NCBI RefSeq assembly: GCF_019008365.1
Contig: NZ_JAHHUL010000002.1
Coordinates: 124,001 to 188,000 of the forward strand
Length of the DNA: 64,000 nt
Reading direction: 5' to 3'
DNA from: Phosphitispora fastidiosa
Lineage (GTDB): Bacteria; Bacillota; Thermincolia; Thermincolales; UBA2595
The position numbers and the translations under genes were made by a program. Below, one piece after another: positions 1 through 9,042 of the stretch. The notes below the pieces were generated by a model, which searched no databases, had not been told where the DNA came from, and saw only the letters and a list, made by a program, of their open reading frames with translations. Every line of letters begins with the position of its first letter. Position 1 is the first letter of the stretch.

Positions 1-546
1 TTTCCCCTCCTGTAACTCTGAATCTCCGGCAAATCTTTTTAAGAAGCAGATTGAAACCGGTCCCTCAATGAGATTGCGGCGGCATTCCTGTTCACAGAAA
101 CGCGGGCAAACCCTGCCAATGGAAGCGGGGAAGGGCATCTTTTCCCTTATCAGCGCCGCTGCTTCTGCTGTTCTGCTATTAGCGATATGGGCCACAAAAC
201 CCTGAATATCAATTTCTGCCGGGCAGGCTAGCTGACATGGCGCAATACAATCCCCGGTATGTTCTGTCAGCAGAAGTTCCAAACCCAGGCGGCGCAGGCC
301 CAGAATATGATCTGTCGCGGTCCGGACTACCATTCCCTCCTGAACCTTGGCTCCACACGCCTGGACAGGCCCGCGTCCCCCTTCAACCTCTACCAGGCAC
401 TGGCGGCAGGCCCCAAATGGTTCCAGCCTGGAGTCATGGCAGAGGGACGGAATTTCGATACCGTTACACCTGGCGGTCTCCAGAAGATTGCTCCCCTCCT
501 CAGCCACTATTTCCTTGCCGTCTATAGTAATTTTAACTTTAGCCAT
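1..546 (-). CDS. 2Fe-2S / GltD-like FAD oxidoreductase subunit (3' end beyond window)
   Basis: Partial: 182 codons are visible from the ATG at 546 and the frame is open at base 1. Residues 1-80 form a plant-type 2Fe-2S domain with cysteines spaced C-x10-C-x2-C-x13-C (core GACRQC). A Cys-rich segment follows (GDCIAPCQLACP, then GRVCPRFCEQECR) that matches the N-terminal Fe-S region of glutamate synthase small-subunit-like FAD oxidoreductases. In known families this arrangement accompanies NuoEF-type diaphorase subunits of soluble hydrogenases, formate dehydrogenases or NADH:ferredoxin enzymes. The start overlaps the stop of the NuoF-like gene by 8 bp, so the two are translationally coupled. 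The catalytic partner lies outside the window, so the substrate is unknown. Confidence 0.8.
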   Translation of the reverse strand, partial: MAKVKITIDGKEIVAEEGSNLLETARCNGIEIPSLCHDSRLEPFGACRQCLVEVEGGRGPVQACGAKVQEGMVVRTATDHILGLRRLGLELLLTEHTGDCIAPCQLACPAEIDIQGFVAHIANSRTAEAAALIREKMPFPASIGRVCPRFCEQECRRNLIEGPVSICFLKRFAGDSELQEGK

Positions 547-2335
547 TGCTTGCCGCCCCCCTTTCTTCTCCTGAATTTACGGTTATGGCATCAAACTTGC
601 AGACATTGATACATAAGCCGCAGCGGATACACTTTTCCCGGTCAATAGTAAAGGGTTTTTTCTTTTCACCCGAAATAGCGCCTGTAGGGCATTCCTTGCT
701 GCATCTCCCGCAGCCTTTGCAGTTTTCGGCATTTACGTCATAACTAATAAAGGCCTTGCACTTTTTGGCCGGGCAGGTATTATGCGAAATGTGAGCCTCA
801 TATTCTTCCCGGTAATATTTGATGGTTGTAAGCACGGGATTTGGCGCCGACTGTCCCAGCCCGCACAGAGAACCGGCAATAACCTTCTGCCCCAGTTCTT
901 CAAGAAGTTCAATATCGCCTTCCCTGCCCTCGCCTTCTGAAATCCGCTTAAGTATCCCCAACATCTGCCGGGTTCCAATCCTGCAGAAGGTGCACTTGCC
1001 GCAGGACTCCTCCTGGGTGAAATTCAGAAAGAATTTGGCTACATCAACCATACAGGCAGATTCATCCATTATCAGCATGCCGCCGGAACCCATGATAGCC
1101 CCGATTTTTTTCAATGACTCGTAATCTACCGGCGTGTCAGCTAAAGCAGCCGGAATACATCCTCCTGACGGCCCACCGGTCTGGACTGCTTTAAATTTAC
1201 GTCCCGAAGCCAGCCCACCCCCGATATCAAAAACAATTTCCTTAATAGTGATTCCCATGGGAACCTCGATAAGCCCACCCCTGGCAATACTTCCTGCCAG
1301 TGCGAAAACCTTGGTTCCTTTACTGGTCTCTGTTCCGTAACGGTTAAAGGCATTTGCGCCGTTAAGCATTATCCAAGGGACATTGGCATAAGTCTCGACA
1401 TTATTTATGGATGTAGGTTTATTCCAGAGTCCCGCCTCAACCGGATAAGGGGGCCGGATCCGGGGCATACCGCGTTTACCCTCAATAGACATTATCAATG
1501 CTGTCTCTTCCCCACAGACAAATGCTCCTGCGCCTTCCCTGATCCCAAGCCGGAAACTGAAGCCGCTTCCCAAGATGTTATCTCCCAGGAACCCTTTTTC
1601 TTCAGCCTGGGCAATAGCCTTTTTAAGTCTGTTTATTGCCAGGGGATATTCGGCCCTGATATATACATATCCGTTGTTTGCCCCAATGGCATAACCTGCA
1701 GTGAGCATCCCTTCAAGAACACTGTGGGGATTACTTTCCAGGACACTGCGGTCCATAAAGGCCCCGGGGTCACCCTCATCGGCATTGCAAATAACATACT
1801 TGTCCTTGCCTGGCGACCTTCTGGCGAAGCGCCATTTGGCTGCAGTCGGGAACCCTCCGCCGCCTCGACCCCTCAGGCCTGACCGGTCAATTTCATCAAT
1901 GACCTGCTCAGGGGTCATGGACAAGACAGCCTTCTCAATTGCTTTGTAGCCGTCTACAGTCAAATAACTTTCTATGCTCTCAGGGTTAATTACCCCACAG
2001 TGTTTCAACAAAATCCGTTCCTGCTTATCAATGAAGTCAGAATCAGGAGTCACAATTCCATCGCCATAAACCAGCCATTCATTAACGGGACTGCCTTTCA
2101 GGATATGTTCCTCTACGATCCGGGCAACATTTTCCGGCAGCAGTTTGCCGTAAATAAACCGTTTACCGTCTTCGCCGCGAACCTCTACCAGGGGTTCGTT
2201 ATAACACATACCCATACAACCGCTGAAATCAAGCTGCACATCTGTCCCATCCAGCTCTTTCTGGAAAGCATCGTAGACTTTCTGAGCTCCGGCTGCGATG
2301 CCGCAGCTAGCCAGGCCTACCGTTACCTTAATCAA
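539..2335 (-). CDS. NuoF-like NADH-binding diaphorase subunit (HydB/NfnB type)
   Basis: 598 aa, expected to oxidise or reduce NAD(H) through FMN and pass electrons to Fe-S clusters of a soluble complex. Domains in order: an N-terminal thioredoxin-like 2Fe-2S domain (C11 and the GCMGMC cysteines near 40-44), an FMN/NADH Rossmann-like domain with GRGGGGFP near 155 and CNADEGDPGAF, an SLBB segment, an NADH-4Fe-4S motif (SCGKCTFC, about residue 440), and two C-terminal ferredoxin clusters (CKGCGRCSKECP and CIRCGLCINVCK). The added ferredoxin domains are typical of the electron-bifurcating HydB/formate dehydrogenase subunit rather than complex I NuoF. It sits 1 bp after the NuoE-like gene and overlaps the next gene by 8 bp. 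Family is certain, the physiological complex is not. Confidence 0.92.
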   Translation of the reverse strand: MIKVTVGLASCGIAAGAQKVYDAFQKELDGTDVQLDFSGCMGMCYNEPLVEVRGEDGKRFIYGKLLPENVARIVEEHILKGSPVNEWLVYGDGIVTPDSDFIDKQERILLKHCGVINPESIESYLTVDGYKAIEKAVLSMTPEQVIDEIDRSGLRGRGGGGFPTAAKWRFARRSPGKDKYVICNADEGDPGAFMDRSVLESNPHSVLEGMLTAGYAIGANNGYVYIRAEYPLAINRLKKAIAQAEEKGFLGDNILGSGFSFRLGIREGAGAFVCGEETALIMSIEGKRGMPRIRPPYPVEAGLWNKPTSINNVETYANVPWIMLNGANAFNRYGTETSKGTKVFALAGSIARGGLIEVPMGITIKEIVFDIGGGLASGRKFKAVQTGGPSGGCIPAALADTPVDYESLKKIGAIMGSGGMLIMDESACMVDVAKFFLNFTQEESCGKCTFCRIGTRQMLGILKRISEGEGREGDIELLEELGQKVIAGSLCGLGQSAPNPVLTTIKYYREEYEAHISHNTCPAKKCKAFISYDVNAENCKGCGRCSKECPTGAISGEKKKPFTIDREKCIRCGLCINVCKFDAITVNSGEERGAASNG

Positions 2336-2336
2336 C

Positions 2337-2891
2337 CTAGCTCACCTCCCCGGACATCCCATTGGCATCAGCAGATGCTCCGCCACAACTGCAACAGCCG
2401 CGCCGTTCCTGAATCATATGGCGTGATGCCTCCGGAGTCATCCTGACCAAGGTCTCTTCATTAACTGTCATTACAGGACCGAGGCTGCAGCAGCCGAGAC
2501 AGGCCACCTTTTCTACGGTGAATTTGCCATCAGGGCTTGTATGTCCAGTCTTAGCTCCTGTTTCCATTTCCACAGCTTCCGAAATCCTTTCGGCCCCGGC
2601 CAGATGGCATGCCGTCCCATGACATACCTGAATGAGATTTTCCCCGATAGGTTCCATTCTGAACTGGGCATAAAAAGTCACAATACTGTAAAGCACACTT
2701 GTTGGCACACCCGTCAGCTGAGATATGCGTTCCAGCATAGCCGGAGAGACATAGCCGAAAGCTGCCTGGGTCTTTTGCAGGATTACAATAGCTGATCCCA
2801 TGTCCAAATTGCTTTTGCCAACAATATTATCTATGATCTCAAAAGGGTCTGTACTGTTGTCCGTTTTCGATAACACACTGTTTTCGCCCAT
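2337..2891 (-). CDS. NuoE-like 2Fe-2S subunit (HydC/NfnA type)
   Basis: 184 aa thioredoxin-like 2Fe-2S protein, the usual partner of the NuoF-like subunit. The four ligand cysteines are visible as CHGTAC and CLGCC. I place the start at the ATG at 2891 because an AAGGGG ribosome site sits just upstream, inside the end of the preceding gene, and the protein then begins MGENSVLSK. An upstream start at 2957 would overlap the preceding gene heavily and adds unconserved sequence. The C-terminal tail (RRGCCSCGG) carries extra cysteines beyond the standard cluster. Confidence 0.88.
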   Translation of the reverse strand: MGENSVLSKTDNSTDPFEIIDNIVGKSNLDMGSAIVILQKTQAAFGYVSPAMLERISQLTGVPTSVLYSIVTFYAQFRMEPIGENLIQVCHGTACHLAGAERISEAVEMETGAKTGHTSPDGKFTVEKVACLGCCSLGPVMTVNEETLVRMTPEASRHMIQERRGCCSCGGASADANGMSGEVS

Positions 2892-2895
2892 GGTA

Positions 2896-3195
2896 TCAAA
2901 CCCCTTGATGCTGAAGTGCCGAAAGAAGTTCTTTTTTTGATGCCCGGTGGCGCTCAAAGAGGCTGACTATCCTCAGGGTTTGAAGTTCCTTAACCCAGGG
3001 CTGATCACCAATTTTTTTAGCCACTGCTTCAACCGTAATCGGAGCTTCAATCATAAGTACCATGTCCCAATTGCCAATCACAGGGTCAACAAAATCAATC
3101 TCCAGCATTTCCTCAAGTTCCCGCAGAATCTTCACAAAGTCCTGCTGATTCACCTCATCCACCACGTTGACTAACAGATAAGCCCTTGTTCCCAT
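2896..3195 (-). CDS. Lrp/AsnC ligand-binding (RAM) domain protein without HTH
   Basis: 99 aa. The sequence fits the alpha-beta RAM ligand-binding fold of Lrp/AsnC regulators (start MGTRAYLLVNV, then a central VIGNWDMVLMIEA strand typical of the family), but there is no DNA-binding helix-turn-helix. It is the first gene of the NuoE/NuoF-like operon, with 4 bp between its stop and the next ATG. A stand-alone RAM protein may sense an amino acid or modulate a partner Lrp protein; that role is inference. Confidence 0.7.
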   Translation of the reverse strand: MGTRAYLLVNVVDEVNQQDFVKILRELEEMLEIDFVDPVIGNWDMVLMIEAPITVEAVAKKIGDQPWVKELQTLRIVSLFERHRASKKELLSALQHQGV

Positions 3196-3332
3196 ACTCG
3201 TTTCTCCCCCTTCTTCTATTGAATCCGGCTTCTTTTGACCGAACCCTGATTTAATTAAACCATATTGGGTGACATCTTACATCGGGGGAGATGCCGATTT
3301 CATCTACGTGAAAACCACAGTAAATAAGTAAG

Positions 3333-3355
3333 GGCTGTCTCAAATTGAGACAGCC
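3333..3355 (-). terminator. Hairpin downstream of cooC
   Basis: GGCTGTCTCAA pairs perfectly with TTGAGACAGCC over 11 bp. On the minus strand it follows the cooC stop by about 50 bases and is followed by a T-rich stretch (TTACTTATTT). Probable intrinsic terminator, though the T-tract is imperfect. Confidence 0.5.
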
Positions 3356-3403
3356 TCAAACTGCTGATTATCCGTAATACTGACTACACGTGTTGCTAAT
3401 TAT

Positions 3404-4156
3404 TTACAGACCTGTTTTCGCTATAATTTCCTTTACAGCCACGACAGCTTTGGAGTTCTCCGGCAGCTCGTACAGCGCCTTACTCTTCAAGTCATATTCG
3501 GCGACCTCCGGGTCGTAGGGAATAGTCCCCACCAGTTGGAGACCTGTTGCTTCGATTTCCCCCATAAGTTCATCAATGCCGGTTTCCATAACTTTTGTCA
3601 CAACAAGATAGATATTGTGAACCTTTGTATGCAGTGTATCGACAATCTGCTTTACTCTGCCGGCAGATCGGATGCTGCGCGCCGAAGCGTCGCTGATAAT
3701 AAAAAAGTAATCAATATCCTGAACTGTCTGGCGGCTCAAATGCTCCAGTCCCGCCTCATTATCAGTGACAACATAGTCATAGTTGCCCCTCAGGTTATCA
3801 AGGTGCCGGCGCAGCAGGTCATTTGGATAACAATAACAACCCTGGCCGGTAGGAACGCCCAGCACCAGCAGGTCAACATACTTGGTTTCTATCATAGACT
3901 GGCTGAGCTTCCACTCAATAAATGCTTCCTTAGTCATCCCTGTAGGCACTTCACCGGCCTTAACAGAGTCAACCGCTTCAGCAATTGTAGTATCAACATC
4001 CAATCCCAGCGCCTCGTTAAGATTAGCATTGGGATCAGCATCTACGGCAAGAATGGCGGCTTTCTTCATATTCACCAGTTCCCGCAATACCAGAGCAGTG
4101 AAAGTTGTCTTACCGGTACCGCCTTTTCCTGCAACTGCAATCATTTTTGAACCCAT
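3404..4156 (-). CDS. cooC: CO dehydrogenase maturation ATPase, CooC type
   Basis: MinD/ParA-like P-loop ATPase of about 250 aa. The deviant Walker A GKGGTGKTT is at the N-terminus, followed by the DADPNANL switch. The central PTGQGCYCYPN segment carries the paired cysteines (CYC) used by CooC dimers to bind metal. CooC proteins insert nickel into CODH/acetyl-CoA synthase. No CODH gene is visible here. Two ATGs are possible. I prefer 4156 because GGAGGT lies 8 bases upstream of it but only 2 bases from the ATG at 4162. Confidence 0.88.
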   Translation of the reverse strand: MGSKMIAVAGKGGTGKTTFTALVLRELVNMKKAAILAVDADPNANLNEALGLDVDTTIAEAVDSVKAGEVPTGMTKEAFIEWKLSQSMIETKYVDLLVLGVPTGQGCYCYPNDLLRRHLDNLRGNYDYVVTDNEAGLEHLSRQTVQDIDYFFIISDASARSIRSAGRVKQIVDTLHTKVHNIYLVVTKVMETGIDELMGEIEATGLQLVGTIPYDPEVAEYDLKSKALYELPENSKAVVAVKEIIAKTGL

Positions 4157-4259
4157 TCTCATGCACCTCCGGACATAATTTGCAATTTTTCTGAATTTTC
4201 TTATTGCAACAGTTATTTCTATGATATACCAAAATCCTATTTAAGGTCAAGTCCAAAAC

Positions 4260-5960
4260 CTATTTAAGGTCAAGCCCCAGAGCCCACTCCTTTAAAACAC
4301 TGCGGTTGTTGCGTCCTTCCCTATCTTTGGGAATAAAGCTGCGGGGCTCGATTTCCCTTGGAGCAGCGTGTGATGCCAACCCATGCTTAACAAAGGTTCT
4401 GATGTCATCAGCCAGTTCCTGAGTCCAATCATAAGACTCATCAAGCCTTATGTATGCCTTTACAATTTCACCCCTGAGCGGGTCCGGTTTCCCGACAACA
4501 CCGGCATCAGAAACCGCCGGGTGCTGCAGGAGCCTGTTTTCCACTTCATTTGGTCCCACTCTTTCACCGGAAGTATTAATAACACCATCAATGCGGCCCT
4601 GAAAGAAGAAATACCCGTCACTGTCATAATAGGCCGCATCCCCCGTGATAAACCACGGATAATGTCTGAAATAATTGTAATATTGCTCATGATTATTCCA
4701 GACACCCGAAAACATCGCCGGCCAGCCGGCTTCAATGGCAAGGTTTCCTATGTGATTTGCCGGCAGTTCATTTCCTTCATCATCTATGACTGCAGCCTTT
4801 ACTCCGGGAACAGGCTTCCCTATTGAGCCGACCCTAATGGGCAGGCAGCGGTAATTACAGATAAGGTTCATCCCTGTTTCGCTCATCCACCAGGTATCGT
4901 AAATGACCTGGCCCAGTTCCCGCAGGCTCCAATCAAGCACTTCTGCGGTTAAAGGCTCACCAACACTCAGGATATGGCGCAGATAGAGGGGATATTTTGC
5001 CTGCAGCCCGGAACCGCACCTGATCATCATCCTGAAGGCCGTAGGAGCGCTGTACCATACTGTTACCCGGTACTTGCTGAGTGTTCTGAACCAATCTTCA
5101 GCATCAAACCGCCCGCCTCTTACAACCACAGAAACCCCATGCATCCATGGCGCCAAAAACCCATAGCTAATTCCGGTGATCCAGCCAGGATCCGCTGTGC
5201 ACCAGTAGATATCATCTTTACAAAGGTCATGAACCCATTTAGCAGTAATATATATCCCCACCGCACCCCTGTGGGCATGCAGTATCCCCTTAGGCTTTCC
5301 TTCCGCCCCTGAGGCATAAAGAAGCAGATAGGGATCTTCCGGCGCTACCTGGGTAATCTCATACTCTCTTGAGGCCTCTGCCATTTCGTTGTGCCACTGA
5401 ATATCCTTCTTTTTTAGCGTTCCACAGCCACCAACGACAAATATATGTTTCAGGTCAGGTAATTTATTGGTTGGAATTCTGTTCCTGAGTTCCGGAGTGG
5501 TAATGACGGCTTTTGCTCCACTGTCTTTAAGCCTGTCAAATACCGCATCTTCCATAAAAGCTTCAAAGAGCGGGACCACTATAGCTCCTCTTTTTACGGT
5601 TCCCATAAAACTCATATATAATTCCGGGCATCTGGACATAAAAATTCCCACCCGATCGCTCTTACCAATTCCGTATTTTTTGAGCACATTGGCAAATTTG
5701 TTGGAATAAGCCGCCATCTGGGCAAAAGTATAAATTTCTTCCCTGTCACCCGACTCAAAAAACAGTGCAGTTTTGTCCCTGAGCCTTTCATCCGCAGCCT
5801 GGTAATCCACAGCCTGATATGCTATGTTGACCGGACCCGGGCGCTCCCGGTACAATTCTGATGCTGCTCCCTGAAAGCTGAAGGTCCTGCAGGCCTCATC
5901 ATAATCCCGGAGACTTTTGCGGTCAGGAATAGTGTTAATTACTCCCCCCATAATTGTCAC
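4260..5960 (-). CDS. AMP-forming acyl/acetyl-CoA synthetase family protein (catalytic Lys replaced)
   Basis: 566 aa ANL-superfamily protein closest in pattern to AcsA-type acetyl-CoA synthetases. Visible motifs are YASGAEGKPKG (degenerate P-loop, usually TSGTTGKPKG), DTWWMSETG (A5), ITGDAAYYDSDGYFFFQGR and DGVINTSGERVG. The C-terminal motif that normally reads SGKIMRR with the adenylation lysine reads EGRNNRS here, so arginine stands where the catalytic lysine should be; I confirmed this codon by codon. It may be a ligase with altered chemistry or a thioesterification-only enzyme. It is followed downstream by cooC after about 100 bp. A 15-bp direct repeat (CTATTTAAGGTCAAG) at 4240 and 4259 spans the stop codon. 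Confidence 0.85.
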   Translation of the reverse strand: MTIMGGVINTIPDRKSLRDYDEACRTFSFQGAASELYRERPGPVNIAYQAVDYQAADERLRDKTALFFESGDREEIYTFAQMAAYSNKFANVLKKYGIGKSDRVGIFMSRCPELYMSFMGTVKRGAIVVPLFEAFMEDAVFDRLKDSGAKAVITTPELRNRIPTNKLPDLKHIFVVGGCGTLKKKDIQWHNEMAEASREYEITQVAPEDPYLLLYASGAEGKPKGILHAHRGAVGIYITAKWVHDLCKDDIYWCTADPGWITGISYGFLAPWMHGVSVVVRGGRFDAEDWFRTLSKYRVTVWYSAPTAFRMMIRCGSGLQAKYPLYLRHILSVGEPLTAEVLDWSLRELGQVIYDTWWMSETGMNLICNYRCLPIRVGSIGKPVPGVKAAVIDDEGNELPANHIGNLAIEAGWPAMFSGVWNNHEQYYNYFRHYPWFITGDAAYYDSDGYFFFQGRIDGVINTSGERVGPNEVENRLLQHPAVSDAGVVGKPDPLRGEIVKAYIRLDESYDWTQELADDIRTFVKHGLASHAAPREIEPRSFIPKDREGRNNRSVLKEWALGLDLK

Positions 5961-6119
5961 CCTCCCTCATGATAACACAATATTCTGAACATTTTACTTT
6001 AATCCCGCGCCCCCAAACGCAAGCTTAAAATGTCCAATAATATAGACATATTCTGCCTGCAATCAATCGATTCCTTCAAACAAGAATATTTCCTTAACAA
6101 TTTTTTTGATAATAGTACG

Positions 6120-6503
6120 CTATCCGAATAGATTTCTGAGGTACAGGTCGATAATTACTATAATAATCCCGACTGCCCCAATTATCAGCATATAATTAAC
6201 CCTGCCCCTTAAAATGAGAGATAATCCGCCCAACAGCCCGGCAGCCATTATCGCATCAATGACCAGCCTTACTTTGGCAGGGGTAATATTTTTTTCTCTC
6301 ATTTTCTGACTCTCTTCACCCTGACTCTCATTGACCTGACCCTCCGTCAGTTCGTTGTACGTTCCGGGAGCGCTGTTATAATTATTAGAGCCTGATCTGG
6401 GAGAAGTTCTAAACTCACGGATAAGATACGCAAAGCCTATTATAAAAATGATAATTCCTACTACAGCCAATAAAATTACGATATCTTCTTTGTTTTGTTT
6501 CAT
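6120..6503 (-). CDS. Hypothetical three-TM membrane protein
   Basis: 127 aa, not recognised. One hydrophobic helix at residues 9-28, a polar Ser/Asn/Gln/Glu-rich linker (about 30-70), then two hydrophobic helices (about 76-98 and 103-122). It stands alone between the ligase gene and the EF-G-like gene. No catalytic motif is visible. Confidence 0.6.
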   Translation of the reverse strand: MKQNKEDIVILLAVVGIIIFIIGFAYLIREFRTSPRSGSNNYNSAPGTYNELTEGQVNESQGEESQKMREKNITPAKVRLVIDAIMAAGLLGGLSLILRGRVNYMLIIGAVGIIIVIIDLYLRNLFG

Positions 6504-6604
6504 TCCCTGTCAACTCCTTTCAAGAGCTCTGTAAAACAACATTTACAGTTCATGAGGTTTGAAACAAATACCATAGCGCGGCTTACAGCCGCAACCAAAG
6601 TAGT

Positions 6605-6738
6605 TAGGAGTCAGAATTCAGAATGCTCTTAGAATATGCTTCCAGCAATTTGCTTATCTCTAAACGTTAAGCCATATATTTCATACTGCTAAACAGGCAA
6701 TTTTTTAAGACGATTAACTATGTTCTTATTCTGACTCC
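6605..6738. repeat. MITE-like element with terminal inverted repeats
   Basis: GGAGTCAGAAT at 6607-6617 is the exact reverse complement of ATTCTGACTCC at 6728-6738. The ends flank about 110 AT-rich bases with no ORF, and the left end continues as TTCAGAAT. With the terminator at 6742-6787 this fills the roughly 300-base gap between the membrane protein and the EF-G-like gene. It may be a small non-autonomous repeat; a genome-wide copy count would decide. Confidence 0.4.
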
Positions 6739-6741
6739 CAT

Positions 6742-6787
6742 AAAAAACAGACCTAGGCCCTTGTAGTATTACACAAGGGCCTAGGTC
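6742..6787 (-). terminator. Strong intrinsic terminator of the EF-G-like gene
   Basis: GACCTAGGCCCTTGT (6750-6764) pairs perfectly with 6773-6787 over 15 bp with an 8-base loop. On the minus strand it is followed by a run of T (TGTTTTTTA). It lies about 20 bases past the stop of the EF-G-like gene. Confidence 0.9.
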
Positions 6788-6806
6788 CCCTATTTTAAAA
6801 TGTTTT

Positions 6807-8834
6807 CTATTTCTCGGCCGCTTCTTTTTCTGCCTTGGCCTTTTCCACTATCTTATCAGCCAGCATCGCGGGAACTTCCTCGTAATGGGAGAATTCCATT
6901 GAAAATGAACCCCGGCCCTGGGTCATTGACTTCAGGTCAATAGCATAACGGTACATCTCAGACATGGGAACCTGGGCCTTAACCGTTGTCAGCTTCTCAC
7001 CAGGCTCCATCCCCTGAATCCGGCCGCGCTTGGTGTTGAAGTCACTGATAATGTCACCGGTATAGTTTTCCGGGACTCTGACCTCAACATCGGCAATCGG
7101 TTCCAACAGCGTGGGTTTAGCCTGTTGCGCGCCTTTTTTAAATGCCTGGGCGCCGGCAATCTTGAAGGCCATTTCCGAGGAGTCGACATTATGGTATGAT
7201 CCGTCATAAACCACGACTTTAACATTAGTAACGGGATAGCCGGCAAGAACGCCGTCTGCCATAGCTTCCCTGACACCTTTTTCAACCGCCGGTATGTACT
7301 GCCTGGGAACAGAACCACCAAATATCTCTTCACCAAACTCAAAAGTACCCTCGGCAAGTGGTTCAATTCTCAACCAGCAGTGACCATACTGACCATGACC
7401 GCCGGTCTGTTTCTTGTGCTTGCCTTCTACCTTGACAGTACCCCGGATGGTCTCCCGGTAAGGCACCCTGACATCCTTTGTAACTATATCAACACCAAAC
7501 TTCCGCTTAATTTTATCCAGGGTAATATCCAGGTGCATCTCACCCATACCTGTAAGCAGGGTCTGGTGTGTTTCCACGTTTTTCTCCACTCTGAGAGCAG
7601 GGTCTTCTTCCAAGGTTCTGCTGATAGCATTTCCCAGCTTATCCTCATCACCTTTGGACTTGGGCTCAATAGCCACTGTAAATGTTGGCACCGGGAATAT
7701 TACAGGGTCCAGTTTAGCCGGCTTTTCCTTGACACCCAGGCTGTCATTTGTATTGGTATCCTGCAGCTTAACCAGGACCGCGATATCACCACACGGCACC
7801 TGGGTGGTATTTTCCTGGTGCTTGCCCCGTACATAAAGTACCTGACCAATCTTTTCAGCTTTTTCTTTGGTCGCATTGTACAGAGGAACATCTGCCTTCA
7901 AGCTGCCCGAAAATACGCGGATGAAGTTCATCTTACCCACAAACGGGTCAACCAGAGTCTTAAACACAAGGGCCGACAAAGGATCAGAGGATTTATCCTC
8001 CGGAGCTGCATAGTACTCTGCCATGAAATCCATTAACTGCTTCACACCAACGTTTTTAGTTGCCGAGCCGCAAAGTACCGGTGTAACTTTGCCTTCTTTG
8101 ATTCCTGCCTTGAGGCCATTCATTATTTCTGTTTCAGATAATTCGTCACCATTGAGGTATTTCTCCAAGGCCTCATCATCCATCTCAGCAGAGCTTTCCA
8201 CAAGCTTTTCCCGGTAAATCTCCAGAGCAGCTGCCAAATCGTCAGGAACCGGAATCTCGCTTACCTCGCCCTTATCTTTGTACGCATAAGCCTTCTGGGC
8301 AATCACATCAACATACCCACTGAAAGTCTCCGCTGCCCCTATGGGAATTTGAACCGGAATAAAGCTGCCCGGCAGCTGCTGTTCGATCTCTCCCAATACC
8401 TTTTCAAAATTGGCATTTTCACGATCCATCTTGTTGATGAAAACTACCCTGGGAAGCCCGGACTCACTTGCCATATCCCAGATAAGTTCGGTCTGAACCT
8501 CAACGCCTGCAACCGCACAAACCATAAACAGGGTATTATCAACTACCCTGAGGACACCTTGTACGTCACCGATAAAATCGGAAAAACCGGGTGAATCCAG
8601 CAAATTAAGTTTGGCATCGTTCCACTCGCAGGGAACCAGTGTGGTGTGAATGGTAACCTGTTTCTTGATTTCTTCCGGGTGATAGTCTGAAGTTGTTGTC
8701 CCATCTTCTACTCTGCCTAATCTGTTTATGGCTCCAGTGTTGAATAGCATCGATTCCACCAGCGAAGTCTTACCTGCGCCACCGTGGGCAAAAATCCCGA
8801 TGTTTCTCAGTTGACTCGTCTGATAGCTTTTCAA
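6807..8834 (-). CDS. Elongation factor G-like GTPase (EF-G2 type)
   Basis: 675 aa translational GTPase. G1 reads AHGGAGKTS instead of the canonical GHIDHGKTT of EF-G, G3 is DSPGF, and G4 is NKMD. The rest follows EF-G domains II-V (for example GMGEMHLDI and KKQTGGHGQYGHC). The altered G1/G3 places it in the stand-alone EF-G-like subfamily found beside a normal FusA, with poorly understood function. It is monocistronic with its own strong terminator and is not in a str operon. Confidence 0.88.
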   Translation of the reverse strand: MKSYQTSQLRNIGIFAHGGAGKTSLVESMLFNTGAINRLGRVEDGTTTSDYHPEEIKKQVTIHTTLVPCEWNDAKLNLLDSPGFSDFIGDVQGVLRVVDNTLFMVCAVAGVEVQTELIWDMASESGLPRVVFINKMDRENANFEKVLGEIEQQLPGSFIPVQIPIGAAETFSGYVDVIAQKAYAYKDKGEVSEIPVPDDLAAALEIYREKLVESSAEMDDEALEKYLNGDELSETEIMNGLKAGIKEGKVTPVLCGSATKNVGVKQLMDFMAEYYAAPEDKSSDPLSALVFKTLVDPFVGKMNFIRVFSGSLKADVPLYNATKEKAEKIGQVLYVRGKHQENTTQVPCGDIAVLVKLQDTNTNDSLGVKEKPAKLDPVIFPVPTFTVAIEPKSKGDEDKLGNAISRTLEEDPALRVEKNVETHQTLLTGMGEMHLDITLDKIKRKFGVDIVTKDVRVPYRETIRGTVKVEGKHKKQTGGHGQYGHCWLRIEPLAEGTFEFGEEIFGGSVPRQYIPAVEKGVREAMADGVLAGYPVTNVKVVVYDGSYHNVDSSEMAFKIAGAQAFKKGAQQAKPTLLEPIADVEVRVPENYTGDIISDFNTKRGRIQGMEPGEKLTTVKAQVPMSEMYRYAIDLKSMTQGRGSFSMEFSHYEEVPAMLADKIVEKAKAEKEAAEK

Positions 8835-8945
8835 TATCTACGCCCCCCGATTAGTTAGTAGTACTAAAAAAAGCTTTTGACAGGCCTTTGCAGCCTGCCT
8901 TTGACACAACCCTGCTGCCTTGCAAAAATACCTTTATTTAATTGT

Positions 8946-9042
8946 AACAAAAGTTTCTATCAAAACTTTAAGGAAACTTTTGTTGATATCCGGAAATTAT
9001 ACTTTGAGGCTATCCACAATTTTACCTCAAAGTATAATTTCC
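8946..9042. repeat. Two consecutive inverted repeats in the EF-G-like/selenoprotein gap
   Basis: The 480-base gap 8835-9315 holds two dyads. AACAAAAGTTTC (8946-8957) pairs with 8973-8984. An 18-bp perfect arm starting GGAAATTATACTTTG (8992-9009) pairs with 9025-9042 around a 15-base loop. Neither is followed by a T-tract, so they do not look like terminators. They could be a small mobile element or structured RNA. The rest of the gap holds the promoters of the divergent genes and a short TGCCTGCAGGCA palindrome near 9170. Confidence 0.5.
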
